42,624 bases of DNA from assembly GCA_910577685.1 (NCBI GenBank), contig CAJTOH010000031.1:1-42624 (forward strand). The letters are read 5' to 3'. The position numbers and the translations under genes were made by a program. Positions within the stretch are counted from its first letter, which is position 1; each line of letters begins with the position of its first letter. A model generated the notes under the pieces. That model was not told the DNA's origin, did not search any database, and was given only the letters and a program-made list of their open reading frames with translations. The stretch comes from an uncultured Dorea sp. GTDB taxonomy: Bacteria; Bacillota; Clostridia; Lachnospirales; Lachnospiraceae. Below, one piece after another: positions 33,208-42,600 of the stretch.

Positions 33208-34335
33208 ATGAAAAGAGCGGTTTTAATAAGTTGCTTTGATTGGTATAAAGGCAGATTAGAGATAGTCAGAAATTATTTGCTTGAAAAAGGCTATGAGGTA
33301 GAGGTTTTATTATCTGATTTTAATCATATCAGAAAAATAAAGCATATTCATAAACATAGCAAATGTAAATATATCCATGTTATTCCATATAAAAAGAATA
33401 TTTCTATGACTCGTATTATATCCCATTTAATGTTCGGGCAAAGTGTAAAGAAGTACATAAAAAAATACGATCCGGAATTTATCTACGCGGTTGCGCCTCC
33501 CAATAATGTTGTAAATATTTGTAAAAAGTATAAAGAAAACAATAAAAAAACAAAATTAGTCATAGACATAATTGATCTTTGGCCGGAATCAATGCCGCTG
33601 GGAGGTATAAAGAAAAATTTACTTTTTAAAATTTGGAGCAGTTGGAGAAATGAAGGAATTTTGGCTGCTGATCATGTTTTTACAGAGTGTAACTATTATC
33701 AACACAAATTAAGCCATGTTATTAACAAAAGAAAGACAAGCACTTTATATCTTAATAAATTTGTAAGTAAAAAAGAAAATGATTATATTGAAAATTTGAT
33801 CGATAAAAGAAACTGCGACGATGTAATAAGATTTGCGTATTTGGGGAGCATGAACAATATTTTAGATATTGACGGTATTTGTAATGTCGTAAAGAATTTT
33901 ATTGAAAATGAATATAACACGGAGTTTCATGCGGTCGGCGATGGAGAAAACAGAGCTTTATTTGAAGATAGAATGAAGGCAACGGGATGTGCAACATTCT
34001 TCTATGGATCAATATTTGATAATGAAGAAAAGATTAAAATTATAACTCCATGCAATTATGCATTTAATATGATGAAAGAAAACATTGAGGTCGGATTGAC
34101 AATTAAGAGTATGGATTATTTTTCAATGGGAGTTCCGGTTATTAATAATATTAAGGGAGACACATGGGAACTTGTAGAAAAAGAAAAAGTTGGAGTGAAT
34201 GTTAAGGAGAATTATTTTGAGGATTTAAAATATATAAAATCCGGGAGAGAGATAAAAGAGTTTTTTGAACGTTCATTTTCTATGGAAGCGCTTGCTAAAA
34301 ATATTGAAGAAGGATTATCAGAGGTCGCGGTATGA
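33208..34335 (+). CDS. Glycosyltransferase family 4-like protein
   Basis: The 375-aa GT-B type protein begins MKRAVLISCFDWYKGRLEI. It has YAVAPPNNVVNICKKY and IDIIDLWPESMPLGG, which are typical of WbuB-like transferases, then FAYLGSMNNILDIDGI at the donor domain. The usual EX7E motif is degenerate (VGLTIKSMDYFSMGVP), which is seen in some members. ATG 33208 has a GTGGAG site close by. GTG 33199 just after the LicD stop is an alternative. From here the DNA is markedly AT-rich. Confidence 0.78.
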   Translation: MKRAVLISCFDWYKGRLEIVRNYLLEKGYEVEVLLSDFNHIRKIKHIHKHSKCKYIHVIPYKKNISMTRIISHLMFGQSVKKYIKKYDPEFIYAVAPPNNVVNICKKYKENNKKTKLVIDIIDLWPESMPLGGIKKNLLFKIWSSWRNEGILAADHVFTECNYYQHKLSHVINKRKTSTLYLNKFVSKKENDYIENLIDKRNCDDVIRFAYLGSMNNILDIDGICNVVKNFIENEYNTEFHAVGDGENRALFEDRMKATGCATFFYGSIFDNEEKIKIITPCNYAFNMMKENIEVGLTIKSMDYFSMGVPVINNIKGDTWELVEKEKVGVNVKENYFEDLKYIKSGREIKEFFERSFSMEALAKNIEEGLSEVAV

Positions 34336-35033
34336 GCATATCGGTTGCGATGGCCGTTTACAACGGGGAGAAATATTTGAAAGAACAAATTGATTCTATT
34401 CTGCCTCAACTTAAAGAGGAAGATGAATTAGTTATCTCTTATAACTTTTCTGAGGACGGTACGGAAGATATTATAAGAAGTTATGAAAAGTCAGATTCCA
34501 GAGTAAAAGTTTATGTATGTAAAGAAAAAGGAGTAATTCCTAACTTCGAAAATGCGATAAGAAAATGTACGAATGAAATAATTTTTCTTTCAGACCAGGA
34601 TGATGTTTGGGATGAGAATAAAGTTGAAATTATAATAAAAATATTTAGTGATAAGACGATCGGAGCCGTCGCGCATGATTGTGTGTATATTGATAAAGAC
34701 AGAAGGATTTGTAAGATTCAGCCTAGGAAACAGTATAGTAGAAAAATAAGCCTATTTGAGATAATAAAAAGGAATCCGGTGCAAGGAAGCTGTCTTGCTT
34801 TTAGAAGAGAACTGAGAGATTTTATTATACCATTTCCAGATAATATTCCTATGCACGATAGTTGGATTGGGGCTAGAATCTGTATGAGATCCAAACTTAT
34901 ATATATAGAAAATAAATTGATTTTATACCGTCAGCATGACGAGTCGGTAACAAAAAGAAATCATAAAAGAATTCCGGAGATGGTAAAAGACAGACTTTGC
35001 CTTTTGAAGCGCCTTATCATTTCAAGGTTTTAA
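34332..35033 (+). CDS. Glycosyltransferase family 2 (rhamnosyltransferase-like)
   Basis: The 233-aa enzyme has MSISVAMAVYNGEKYLKEQI, ISYNFSEDGTEDII near residue 35 and FLSDQDDVWDENKV near residue 80, the LSDQDD form seen in many rhamnosyltransferases. PMHDSWIGARI follows. It overlaps the previous gene by 4 nt (ATGA). It is shorter than typical 280-300 aa GT2 enzymes but keeps the catalytic core. The donor is not certain. Confidence 0.84.
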   Translation: MSISVAMAVYNGEKYLKEQIDSILPQLKEEDELVISYNFSEDGTEDIIRSYEKSDSRVKVYVCKEKGVIPNFENAIRKCTNEIIFLSDQDDVWDENKVEIIIKIFSDKTIGAVAHDCVYIDKDRRICKIQPRKQYSRKISLFEIIKRNPVQGSCLAFRRELRDFIIPFPDNIPMHDSWIGARICMRSKLIYIENKLILYRQHDESVTKRNHKRIPEMVKDRLCLLKRLIISRF

Positions 35034-36206
35034 ATGGGGGGAATGGGGCACATGGTAATGAGTATTGGAAAAAAATCGGTTTTAATCTATACGTTATATA
35101 TTTATGTATTTATATGTGTTTTTTTCCCGTTAGATCCTTATAATGTTAAATTTCTCTTTTTTGGATTTTTCTGTTTAATTTCTTTTAGGGATTTTGCAAA
35201 TGATTTTGCATCGGGTAAAAATGGAATTATATTTTTAATGGGAATTATCTTTCCGCTTATGTTATTTATAATTTCCAGCATAAACAATGGGAAATATGCG
35301 CAAAGTATTTCAGGAGCATATCCTGCGGTCCTCATTATATTGTTAATACCGATTTTTAAGTGGAATATCGATTATGAGAAGATCTTATGCAATGTTCTTT
35401 TGTTAGAAGCCGTGATAACTATATTGATTGCAGTCTTGGATGTTTTAGGTTTGTTTAATGTCAATAGTGAGACCGGTTTCAGAGCATTTTATTATAGAAT
35501 GGGCATGGGATATATGGGTAAGTCGCAAGCATACTCTTCATATTATAGGATTTTTTTTAAATCCTCTCCTCTTTTTATATATCTGCTTGATTACGGATGG
35601 AAAAAGAAAAACAAATGGATTGTTGTCGTAAGTACCATAGCGTTATTCTTTTCAGGAACAAGAGCAAATGTTTTGGTTACGTTTGGATATTTGGGTTACA
35701 GGTTCGTATTTAATGTAGTAAAAAATAAAAGAAATCAAATTTTACTGGCGCTTTTGATGTCTTTAGTAACGGTTATTTTCTTTGGAAGGATATGGGATAT
35801 CATTGTAAATATGATGACAACAATTGGATCGGTAGCGTCAGATTCCGTTAGAAGCGGACAATTTAGAGGGTTACTTGAGGAGCTGAAAAAACCTTCTACT
35901 TTATTATTGGGGGCGGGATTAGGAACAGAATTTATGGATTACGGGCGAATGATGTATATGACAGGCGTAGAGTTGAGTTATTTGGATCTGCTGCGGCAGA
36001 TCGGTATTATATTCTTTATTCCATTCCTTGCATTTGTTATGTATCCGTTGTTTAAGGACTTATCTAAGTGTACCAAGATTGCACACTTAGGATACATGTT
36101 TATTGCGTTTACCAACCCTTTGTTTTACACGTCGACAGCTTTTTTGGCGTATACATATATGTACTATTTGCTTGAAAAAAATAAAACTGATACTTTGCGG
36201 AGATAG
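35034..36206 (+). CDS. Wzy-type polysaccharide polymerase (O-antigen polymerase-like membrane protein)
   Basis: The 390-aa protein has about 10-11 membrane helices, an expected large outer loop, and LFFSGTRANVLVTFGYL near residue 205, which resembles the polymerase/ligase family motif. It is the only polymerase candidate in operon 2 and lies among its transferases. Several in-frame ATG codons (35034, 35043, 35052, 35058) follow one another and a 6-G run may serve as ribosome site, so the exact start is open. ATG 35052 or 35058 is likeliest, and the longest is given. Confidence 0.75.
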   Translation: MGGMGHMVMSIGKKSVLIYTLYIYVFICVFFPLDPYNVKFLFFGFFCLISFRDFANDFASGKNGIIFLMGIIFPLMLFIISSINNGKYAQSISGAYPAVLIILLIPIFKWNIDYEKILCNVLLLEAVITILIAVLDVLGLFNVNSETGFRAFYYRMGMGYMGKSQAYSSYYRIFFKSSPLFIYLLDYGWKKKNKWIVVVSTIALFFSGTRANVLVTFGYLGYRFVFNVVKNKRNQILLALLMSLVTVIFFGRIWDIIVNMMTTIGSVASDSVRSGQFRGLLEELKKPSTLLLGAGLGTEFMDYGRMMYMTGVELSYLDLLRQIGIIFFIPFLAFVMYPLFKDLSKCTKIAHLGYMFIAFTNPLFYTSTAFLAYTYMYYLLEKNKTDTLRR

Positions 36207-36209
36207 GAT

Positions 36210-37010
36210 ATGATTTTTGTAATTACGCATAAGAAATTTGATGATTCGATTTTAAATTCAGATATTTATAAGATTCTTCACGTGGGTCAAAATACAAACT
36301 GTAAAGATGAGTATTTACGTGATGACGGCGGTGTTAATATATCGCTCAAAAATGCATATTTTTGCGAGCTTACAGGTTTATATTGGATTTGGAAGAACAA
36401 TCTAATGGATGACGACGAATTAACAGGAGTAGTACATTATAGGAGATATTTTACAACAAAAGAGGAATATAGGGCGTATTCTAAACTCGGAAAGATGCCG
36501 TCTGTTCTGGATGACACAAAGATATTAAGTCAATGTAATGACCATACCGTGATATTACCCGAAAAATATAGAACCTTAAGTACATTGAGGAAGTCTTATA
36601 GACGATGCCACGATATTACTGATTTGGAGTTGGTCAGGGAGGCGATAGTAAAGTTGTGTCCTGAATACGAGAAAGCATATCTGGATACTCTGTCACAGCA
36701 TTATGGGTATTACTATAATATGATTATTTGCCGTTCAAAATTATTGAGACAGTATTGCGAATGGCTTTTTCCGATTTTATTTTGTGTGGAAAATCAAATG
36801 ATTCATAATAAGGGGGATTCTTATCAAGACAGGGTATATGGTTTTTTGGCGGAAAGATTGCTGCAGGTTTGGATAAGATATCAAGAATTAGATGTTTTAG
36901 AAATGCCGGTATTTAATACAGAGGAAAAACCCGTTACATGGATTGGCAGGAACTCCGAAAGAATACGCTATATTATTAATAAGTATGTGCGGAGAAATCG
37001 AAATGGATGA
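36210..37010 (+). CDS. DUF4422 putative glycosyltransferase
   Basis: The 266-aa protein matches the DUF4422 pattern: MIFVITHKKFDDSIL, NISLKNAYFCELTGLYWIWKN, TGVVHYRRYFTT, YYYNMIICRSKLLRQYCEWLFPIL and YGFLAERLLQVWI. The family is found in capsule clusters and is assumed to transfer sugars such as galactofuranose. It lies 3 nt after the polymerase gene and overlaps the next gene by 8 nt. The sugar is not known. Confidence 0.85.
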   Translation: MIFVITHKKFDDSILNSDIYKILHVGQNTNCKDEYLRDDGGVNISLKNAYFCELTGLYWIWKNNLMDDDELTGVVHYRRYFTTKEEYRAYSKLGKMPSVLDDTKILSQCNDHTVILPEKYRTLSTLRKSYRRCHDITDLELVREAIVKLCPEYEKAYLDTLSQHYGYYYNMIICRSKLLRQYCEWLFPILFCVENQMIHNKGDSYQDRVYGFLAERLLQVWIRYQELDVLEMPVFNTEEKPVTWIGRNSERIRYIINKYVRRNRNG

Positions 37011-37959
37011 TTTAGGAAACGTAAAGTTTTTATTATCTGTAATAATGCCGGTATATAATGTTGAACCATATTTGAAACGTGCTGTAGAATCTGTACTTTG
37101 TCAAAGTTTTGAAAAATTTGAACTGTTGTTAATTGACGACGGATCAACAGATAATTGTCCTCAAATATGTGATGAATTTGCAAAAAAAGATGAACGTATA
37201 AAAGTGATTCATAAAAGGAACGGCGGATTAGATTCGGCCAGAAATGCAGGATTAGGCATATGTCAAGGTAATTATCTTACATTTGTAGATTCAGACGACT
37301 CCGTAGAGCAGGGGTATTTTAGAAGAATATATGAATTATCCGCTTTATATAGAGAAGTGGATTTATTTGTTTTCGGATGGAATTACATAGACAGTACAGG
37401 CGATAGAATCAAAACCATGAACTTGAAAAAGAAGGGTATCATACAGGCTGAGGATTATATAAGAGAGGTACTTTCGTTTGACTCGGATACAGGCGGAGGA
37501 TTTACATGGAATAAGGTGTGGAAACTAGATAATCTAAAAAGTGTGAAATTATTTGACGAAAGCCAGTGGTGTTTTGAGGATAAAATGTGGAATGTAGAAA
37601 TGCTGGAAGAGGCGTCTAAAGTATGTATAGATAAAGGCTGCTTTTATAATTATATGATAAGAGGGGATAGCCTTTCCCATAATAAGGATAAAGAGAGTGA
37701 TAGGAAGATTAACGCGATAGAAACTTATAAAAAAATAAGTAAACTGAAGTACAAAAATGCTGATAATAAAATATATGCCCAAAACGCCTTAAATACTTTA
37801 ATTGTCTCATATCTGTTTAACGCAATGGTCAACAAAGAGTATAAAGCGGTTCTGGCCATTAAGAAGGAGAAATTTAACCTAAGTTTTATCGGCAATATAT
37901 ACTTTAAAATAAAAACATACGTAAAAGCGTCCTATATAGTATTAAGAGGAAAATTATGA
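37003..37959 (+). CDS. Glycosyltransferase family 2
   Basis: The 318-aa enzyme has LLSVIMPVYNVEPYLKRAVE, LLIDDGSTDNCPQICDEF near residue 45, KRNGGLDSARNAGL and FVDSDDSVEQG (metal site) near residue 98. NKVWKLDNLKSV and WCFEDKMWNVEML follow. It is a standard repeat-unit transferase. ATG 37003 has GGAGA upstream. An earlier in-frame ATG at 36943 lies inside the previous gene. The stop overlaps the next start (ATGA). Confidence 0.88.
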   Translation: MDDLGNVKFLLSVIMPVYNVEPYLKRAVESVLCQSFEKFELLLIDDGSTDNCPQICDEFAKKDERIKVIHKRNGGLDSARNAGLGICQGNYLTFVDSDDSVEQGYFRRIYELSALYREVDLFVFGWNYIDSTGDRIKTMNLKKKGIIQAEDYIREVLSFDSDTGGGFTWNKVWKLDNLKSVKLFDESQWCFEDKMWNVEMLEEASKVCIDKGCFYNYMIRGDSLSHNKDKESDRKINAIETYKKISKLKYKNADNKIYAQNALNTLIVSYLFNAMVNKEYKAVLAIKKEKFNLSFIGNIYFKIKTYVKASYIVLRGKL

Positions 37960-39020
37960 AAGGTCCCATATTTAAAAGAATAGAAATAAAATTAGTCAGA
38001 GAAGTTGAATTGGCGGTCACGCTTATTCAAATAAAGCTAAAAAAATATTCCTGCGTTTTGCTCAACACGCCGTTACATGGGAATCTAGGAGACCATGCAA
38101 TTGCTTTAGCCGAATTACAATGGATAAAAAAGCGGTTACCTGATGTCAAATGTATTGAGATCCCGGGAGATGTTCTTGATGAAGATTGGAAGCATCATAT
38201 TTTAGACAGTTTAAAAAGAAAAAAGCTAAAATATATTTTTTTTACAGGCGGCGGGAATTTAGGATCATTATGGATGGACGATGAGAATCGATTTGTCAAA
38301 GCTGTCGAATATTTTGAGGATTCTAATATTATTGTCTTTCCGCAGACAATCTATTTTGAGGATAATCAGATTGGCCGAAAAGAAATGGATAGATTTTTAA
38401 GAGTTGTAAAGAAGAGAAGCTTATTAAAGATAATTGTCCGTGAATCTCAGTCTTTTCATTTGATTGAGAAAAAGGCGGCCAAGCAAAATTTATTTCTGGC
38501 GCCTGACATTGTTATGACATATGAGTATAAAAAAGAAGGGAAAAGATCTGATATATTAGTTTGCTTTAGAGATGATAAGGAAGTAAAAGACAAAGAAATA
38601 AGAAGCAGTATAATTGAAGCGGTACGGAAGAAATATGGCGCTGAAAAAATTATTAGAACAAATACGGATATGGGAATTGTCCGTATACCTAGATGTTTAA
38701 GAAAATTATTCGTTAATTGGAAATTGAAGGAGTTTTCGCAAGCAAAAATTGTTGTGACGGATAGGCTTCATGGGATGATATTTGCGCTTATTACTGGTAC
38801 GGCATGCATTGCAATAGACAATTTGAGTGGGAAAATATCTTCGGTTTATAGATGGATACAAGATATTCCGTTTGTTTATCTGATTCGAAATAAAGATGAT
38901 ATTAATGAAGTAGTAGATAAGTTGAATGTCGGATGTGAATATTCGTATGATGTGGGATACTTTAGAGAAAAATTTGATAGAATTATGGCGGAGGTATTAA
39001 ATGAATACGAATGGAATTAA
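37956..39020 (+). CDS. Polysaccharide pyruvyl transferase family protein
   Basis: The 354-aa protein has TPLHGNLGDHAIALAELQWI (about residues 38-57), FFTGGGNLGSLWMDDENRF, FPQTIYFED and the C-terminal VVTDRLHGMIFALITGTA, which together define this family. It would add a pyruvate ketal from phosphoenolpyruvate to a sugar, giving the polymer negative charge. Its 3' end overlaps the radical SAM gene by 20 nt. Confidence 0.88.
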   Translation: MKGPIFKRIEIKLVREVELAVTLIQIKLKKYSCVLLNTPLHGNLGDHAIALAELQWIKKRLPDVKCIEIPGDVLDEDWKHHILDSLKRKKLKYIFFTGGGNLGSLWMDDENRFVKAVEYFEDSNIIVFPQTIYFEDNQIGRKEMDRFLRVVKKRSLLKIIVRESQSFHLIEKKAAKQNLFLAPDIVMTYEYKKEGKRSDILVCFRDDKEVKDKEIRSSIIEAVRKKYGAEKIIRTNTDMGIVRIPRCLRKLFVNWKLKEFSQAKIVVTDRLHGMIFALITGTACIAIDNLSGKISSVYRWIQDIPFVYLIRNKDDINEVVDKLNVGCEYSYDVGYFREKFDRIMAEVLNEYEWN

Positions 39021-40083
39021 AAGATTTATTTCTTGTGTTGTTCCTGTCTATTCGTGTAATTTTAGATGTAAATATTGTTATTTGGATAATCATGACGCGA
39101 AGATCGGCGGGATACATGAAATGATCTTATCGCCGGAAAAGTTGATAAAGCGCTTGTCAAAGGAGAGATTGGGCGGGATCTGTTATTTTAACTTGTGCGG
39201 CGTAGGAGAGACGATGATGCATCCACAGTTAAACGGGCTGGTCTATGAGTTGACAAAAGAAGGGCATTATTGCGATATAATAACAAATGGTACTATCTCT
39301 AAAAAATTTGGCGAATTACTATTGATGCTTTCAAATGAACAGAAATCTAAATTATTGGTTAAGTTTTCCTTTCATTATTTGGAGCTTAAGAGATTGTCTC
39401 TCCTGCCTGTTTTTGCTTCGAATGTAGAAAAGTGTAAAAAATCAGGGGTATCATACTCGATAGAAATAACTCCCGAGGATGACTTGATTCCTCATATTAA
39501 TGATGTTAAATCATATTCATTGCAGCATTTTGGAGCCTTGCCGCATCTTACTGTTACAAGAACGGAGGAAGAAGTTGGTATACCGCTTATGACAAAATAT
39601 TCGTTTGACGAGTATAAAGAAATATGGGGACAATTTGAATCAGACATGTTTGATTTTAAAACGCGGATATTCAGAGTAAAACGGAAAGAATTTTGTTATG
39701 CAGGGGACTGGAGCTTATTGCTGAATCTGGAAACGGGCATATACAGGCAGTGTTATAAGGGGAGAAAACTTGGTAATATAACGGAGCAAGGAGATATACA
39801 TTTTTGTGCAATAGGAAAATGTTTGTATCCGCACTGTGTTAATGGACATGCATTTTTAACACTTGGAACTATTCCTGAAATGGATTGCCCTTCCTATTCT
39901 GCAATGAGAGACAGAACTACCGAAACTGGCAAACAGTGGCTCACAGAGCCGTGCCAAAAGTTTTTTTCTTCTAAATTATATGATAATAATAGTGAATTTG
40001 CAGAAAGAAAAAAGAAGTATGCATACGCAATGACAAGTCTTTATGAGATGGCAGGAAAAGTAAAGGGAAAATTGAAAAAATAA
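39001..40083 (+). CDS. Radical SAM protein with SPASM-like C-terminal cysteines
   Basis: The 360-aa protein carries the CX3CX2C cluster motif CNFRCKYC at C19, C23 and C26, an N-terminal TIM-barrel start, and LCGVGETMMHP, the GxGE-type SAM motif. Its C-terminal part is cysteine-rich (QCYKG, HFCAIGKCLYPHC, DCPSYS, EPCQKFF), as in SPASM domains that bind extra Fe-S clusters. It could modify a sugar by dehydrogenation, epimerisation or deoxygenation, or a precursor of a substituent. The reaction is not known. The overlap with the pyruvyl transferase gene suggests they act on the same residue. Radical SAM enzymes are unusual in capsule operons. Confidence 0.83.
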   Translation: MNTNGIKRFISCVVPVYSCNFRCKYCYLDNHDAKIGGIHEMILSPEKLIKRLSKERLGGICYFNLCGVGETMMHPQLNGLVYELTKEGHYCDIITNGTISKKFGELLLMLSNEQKSKLLVKFSFHYLELKRLSLLPVFASNVEKCKKSGVSYSIEITPEDDLIPHINDVKSYSLQHFGALPHLTVTRTEEEVGIPLMTKYSFDEYKEIWGQFESDMFDFKTRIFRVKRKEFCYAGDWSLLLNLETGIYRQCYKGRKLGNITEQGDIHFCAIGKCLYPHCVNGHAFLTLGTIPEMDCPSYSAMRDRTTETGKQWLTEPCQKFFSSKLYDNNSEFAERKKKYAYAMTSLYEMAGKVKGKLKK

Positions 40084-40104
40084 TTTTAGTAAGGAAATGG
40101 GTAG

Positions 40105-41742
40105 ATGATAGCTAAACGGGAATGTGAGAGGAAGGATAGCCGTACGTACAAGATATATGTAAATCTTAGCATTGCGTTGTCAATGCAGCTATTTCAGGTA
40201 CTTTTGGGATTTGCCGTCAGAAAAGTATTTATTTTAACACTTGGGGTAGCGTATTTGGGCTATAATTCCGTTTTTTCAAACATACTTCAAATGTTAAGTC
40301 TGGCTGATCTTGGAATAGGCGTGGCTGTAACCAGTTATTTGTATAAACCCTTGGCGGATAACGAGTGTGATAGAGTCAATGCATTAATGGCTTTATATAA
40401 GAAAATATACAATATTATTGGTATAATTGTCCTGATTATCGGTATTATAATATCTTTTATTCTTGAATATATCATTCCTGACATTTCGATTTCAACAGGG
40501 TATTTAAGATGCCTGTTTTTTATTCATTTAGGAGGAACAGTTTCGTCTTATTATTTGGCTTATAAAAGAACTCTGATTATTGCCGATCAAAAATCATACG
40601 TGGCAAATTTAGTTGACGGAATATCTTATCTGGTTATATCTGGCGTACAGATCTTAATATTGTTAATAAAACCTAATTATATGATATTTCTTGTATTGAA
40701 TGTTGCAAAGAATATAATTTCAAATGTAATTATATCTTTGTTTTGTAATAGAAAATATGGGAAAATAGAAAAAAATGTAGATAATAAGTTGATTTCCGAA
40801 TATAAGCCGCAAGTAGTTCAATATATTAAGGATGTATTTATTTCGAGGATTGGCGCGGTAGTGTATTATGGAACGGATAGTATTATCATTTCAATTTACC
40901 GCGGATCTCTTTTAGCAGGATATTTGTCAAATTATACATTAATTACAGGATATTTAAATATAATAATTAGTCAGCTCCTGTCATCGGTTCAGGCGACTTT
41001 TGGAAATTATATTAATTCAGGAAATTCTGTTTATCAGCAAAGAAAGATGACGGATCATTACTTTCTGGCAAATTATTTTATGGGTAATTTTTGTATGATT
41101 TGTTTTATCTTTCTGGTTCAGCCGTTTGTGTCACTGTATTTTGGTCAGAAATTGTTACTTCCATTTTCAACGGCAGTGTGGTTAGGAGTAAATTTTTTAC
41201 TGACAACGCTTATTCAGCTTCCTTCTCAGGTTTTTACTATTTATAAATTGTTTAGATATGACAGACCGATTATAATTGTCTCTACATTACTTAACGTTTT
41301 TATTTCTGTCTTACTTGTAAAAAAATTAGGTGTTGACGGGGTATTGATTGGAACGTTTATAACTTCTTTGATTTATCTCTTTTCAAGATTTTATGCAATT
41401 GCTAAATATGTATTTAAGGTAAATTATTTATACTATTTAAAAAAAGTGTTTCAATATTTTGCAGTATCCGCAGCATCATTTTTCATTACTTATACAGTGT
41501 TCCGCAATGGTCAGAAGGTTGTCGGGTTTTCTTTTATTATTCGAGCAATTTGTGTTTCCTTATTAGCAATTCTGACGCCGGCAACAGCTCTTTCAAAAAC
41601 AGAAGAATTTAAATTTCTAACGGACAAGTTGATACCTAAGAAAATATCAGGTTATATTCGCAGCAGGACATTAGCCGCGGCGACGATTCTGGTTATTGCC
41701 GCATCCTTGATAATAGGGGGGGGGTACAAAGCGATGAGATAG
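40105..41742 (+). CDS. Wzx-type polysaccharide flippase with extra C-terminal helix and terminal poly-G tract
   Basis: The 545-aa membrane protein is a MOP-family flippase: SIALSMQLFQVLLGFAVRKV, YNSVFSNILQMLSLADLGIG and YYGTDSIIISIYRGS. It is about 40 aa longer than the operon 1 flippase. A normal Wzx would end near KFLTDKLIPKKISGYIRSR (about residue 520). Here another hydrophobic helix (TLAAATILVIAASLIIGGG) follows, encoded up to a 9-G tract, and the frame ends six codons later. With ten G the frame continues without a stop into the next coding region, giving an 818-aa fusion. Eight G gives a stop within four codons. Confidence 0.84.
   Translation: MIAKRECERKDSRTYKIYVNLSIALSMQLFQVLLGFAVRKVFILTLGVAYLGYNSVFSNILQMLSLADLGIGVAVTSYLYKPLADNECDRVNALMALYKKIYNIIGIIVLIIGIIISFILEYIIPDISISTGYLRCLFFIHLGGTVSSYYLAYKRTLIIADQKSYVANLVDGISYLVISGVQILILLIKPNYMIFLVLNVAKNIISNVIISLFCNRKYGKIEKNVDNKLISEYKPQVVQYIKDVFISRIGAVVYYGTDSIIISIYRGSLLAGYLSNYTLITGYLNIIISQLLSSVQATFGNYINSGNSVYQQRKMTDHYFLANYFMGNFCMICFIFLVQPFVSLYFGQKLLLPFSTAVWLGVNFLLTTLIQLPSQVFTIYKLFRYDRPIIIVSTLLNVFISVLLVKKLGVDGVLIGTFITSLIYLFSRFYAIAKYVFKVNYLYYLKKVFQYFAVSAASFFITYTVFRNGQKVVGFSFIIRAICVSLLAILTPATALSKTEEFKFLTDKLIPKKISGYIRSRTLAAATILVIAASLIIGGGYKAMR
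41716..41724 (+). repeat. Poly-G tract (9 G) at the flippase/deacetylase-like junction
   Basis: Nine G encode GGG at the end of the added helix of the flippase. Gain of one G (or loss of two) fuses the flippase frame to the frame that runs to 42560. Confidence 0.9.
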
Positions 41743-41795
41743 ATATTACGAATAAAAGTCTTCATCGAGATCAGGTTTATTATCAGGAGAAGCCT

Positions 41796-42560
41796 TTGAG
41801 TGAAACTAAGATATTTCATTTTTCGGTTGATGATACAATTGAATGTTTTAAAGATATAAATACCAATAATTATAACACTATTTTCCAGAATCCTACTTTT
41901 GCATGGTTTAAAGACCTTCATGAGAAATTTGGCGTTGTTATTTCGTGTTATGTTTACTATCAGGACGGCGAGTTTGCATTATCAGACTGTACCGATAGAT
42001 ATAGAAATGAATTTGCCTCAAATGAAGAGTGGCTTCGGTTTGGATTTCATACATTAGATAAAAAAACAGTTTATGATAAGACAGATATTTACGCTGACTA
42101 TGTAAAGACTATGAAGGAGTTAATTAGAATCGTTGGTTCTGGTTCAATAGATCATGTAATACGTCTGCAAGGATTTCAGGGGAACAGTGAAAATATAGAA
42201 GATCTGGTTGATTCTGAAATTGAGCCGATCGTTGGTTTGCTGACGTCTGATGATGGGAGGGACAATTACTATTTGTCGGAGGAGCAAAATAACTATATTT
42301 ATTGTCATGATATTTTGTATGATGATACGTTAGATATTAACTTAATAAGTACTGATATTAGAATTGAGTATTTAGATAGTACGGATTACAAATTCAAAGA
42401 ATTTGAAACTGCCGCATGGAATAATCAGCTTGATATTTTAGAAATATTTTCCCATGAATGGATACTGAATGTAGACGAGATGAATAAGGTTGAAGAGTTT
42501 TGCCGGTTTGCCGCTGAACATGAATACAGGAGCGTATTTTATGAGGAGATGTTTCTATAA
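41796..42560 (+). CDS. Polysaccharide-deacetylase-like (NodB-fold) protein, possibly the C-terminal domain of a flippase fusion
   Basis: The 254-aa protein begins MSETKIFHFSVDDTIECFKD, where SVDD resembles the metal-binding aspartates of NodB-type deacetylases. It has RFGFHTLDKKT (a possible metal histidine) and ILEIFSHEWILN. No full set of family motifs is certain, so the call is tentative. There is no signal peptide or membrane segment if it starts at TTG 41796, which has AGGAGA 5 nt upstream. The frame is open further upstream through the G tract. In the fused form, a helix would place the domain outside the cell, where a deacetylase would act. Confidence 0.5.
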   Translation: MSETKIFHFSVDDTIECFKDINTNNYNTIFQNPTFAWFKDLHEKFGVVISCYVYYQDGEFALSDCTDRYRNEFASNEEWLRFGFHTLDKKTVYDKTDIYADYVKTMKELIRIVGSGSIDHVIRLQGFQGNSENIEDLVDSEIEPIVGLLTSDDGRDNYYLSEEQNNYIYCHDILYDDTLDINLISTDIRIEYLDSTDYKFKEFETAAWNNQLDILEIFSHEWILNVDEMNKVEEFCRFAAEHEYRSVFYEEMFL

Positions 42561-42600
42561 ATAGTTAGTTTTGATAAAAAGGGAGGAGCATAAGAATAAA

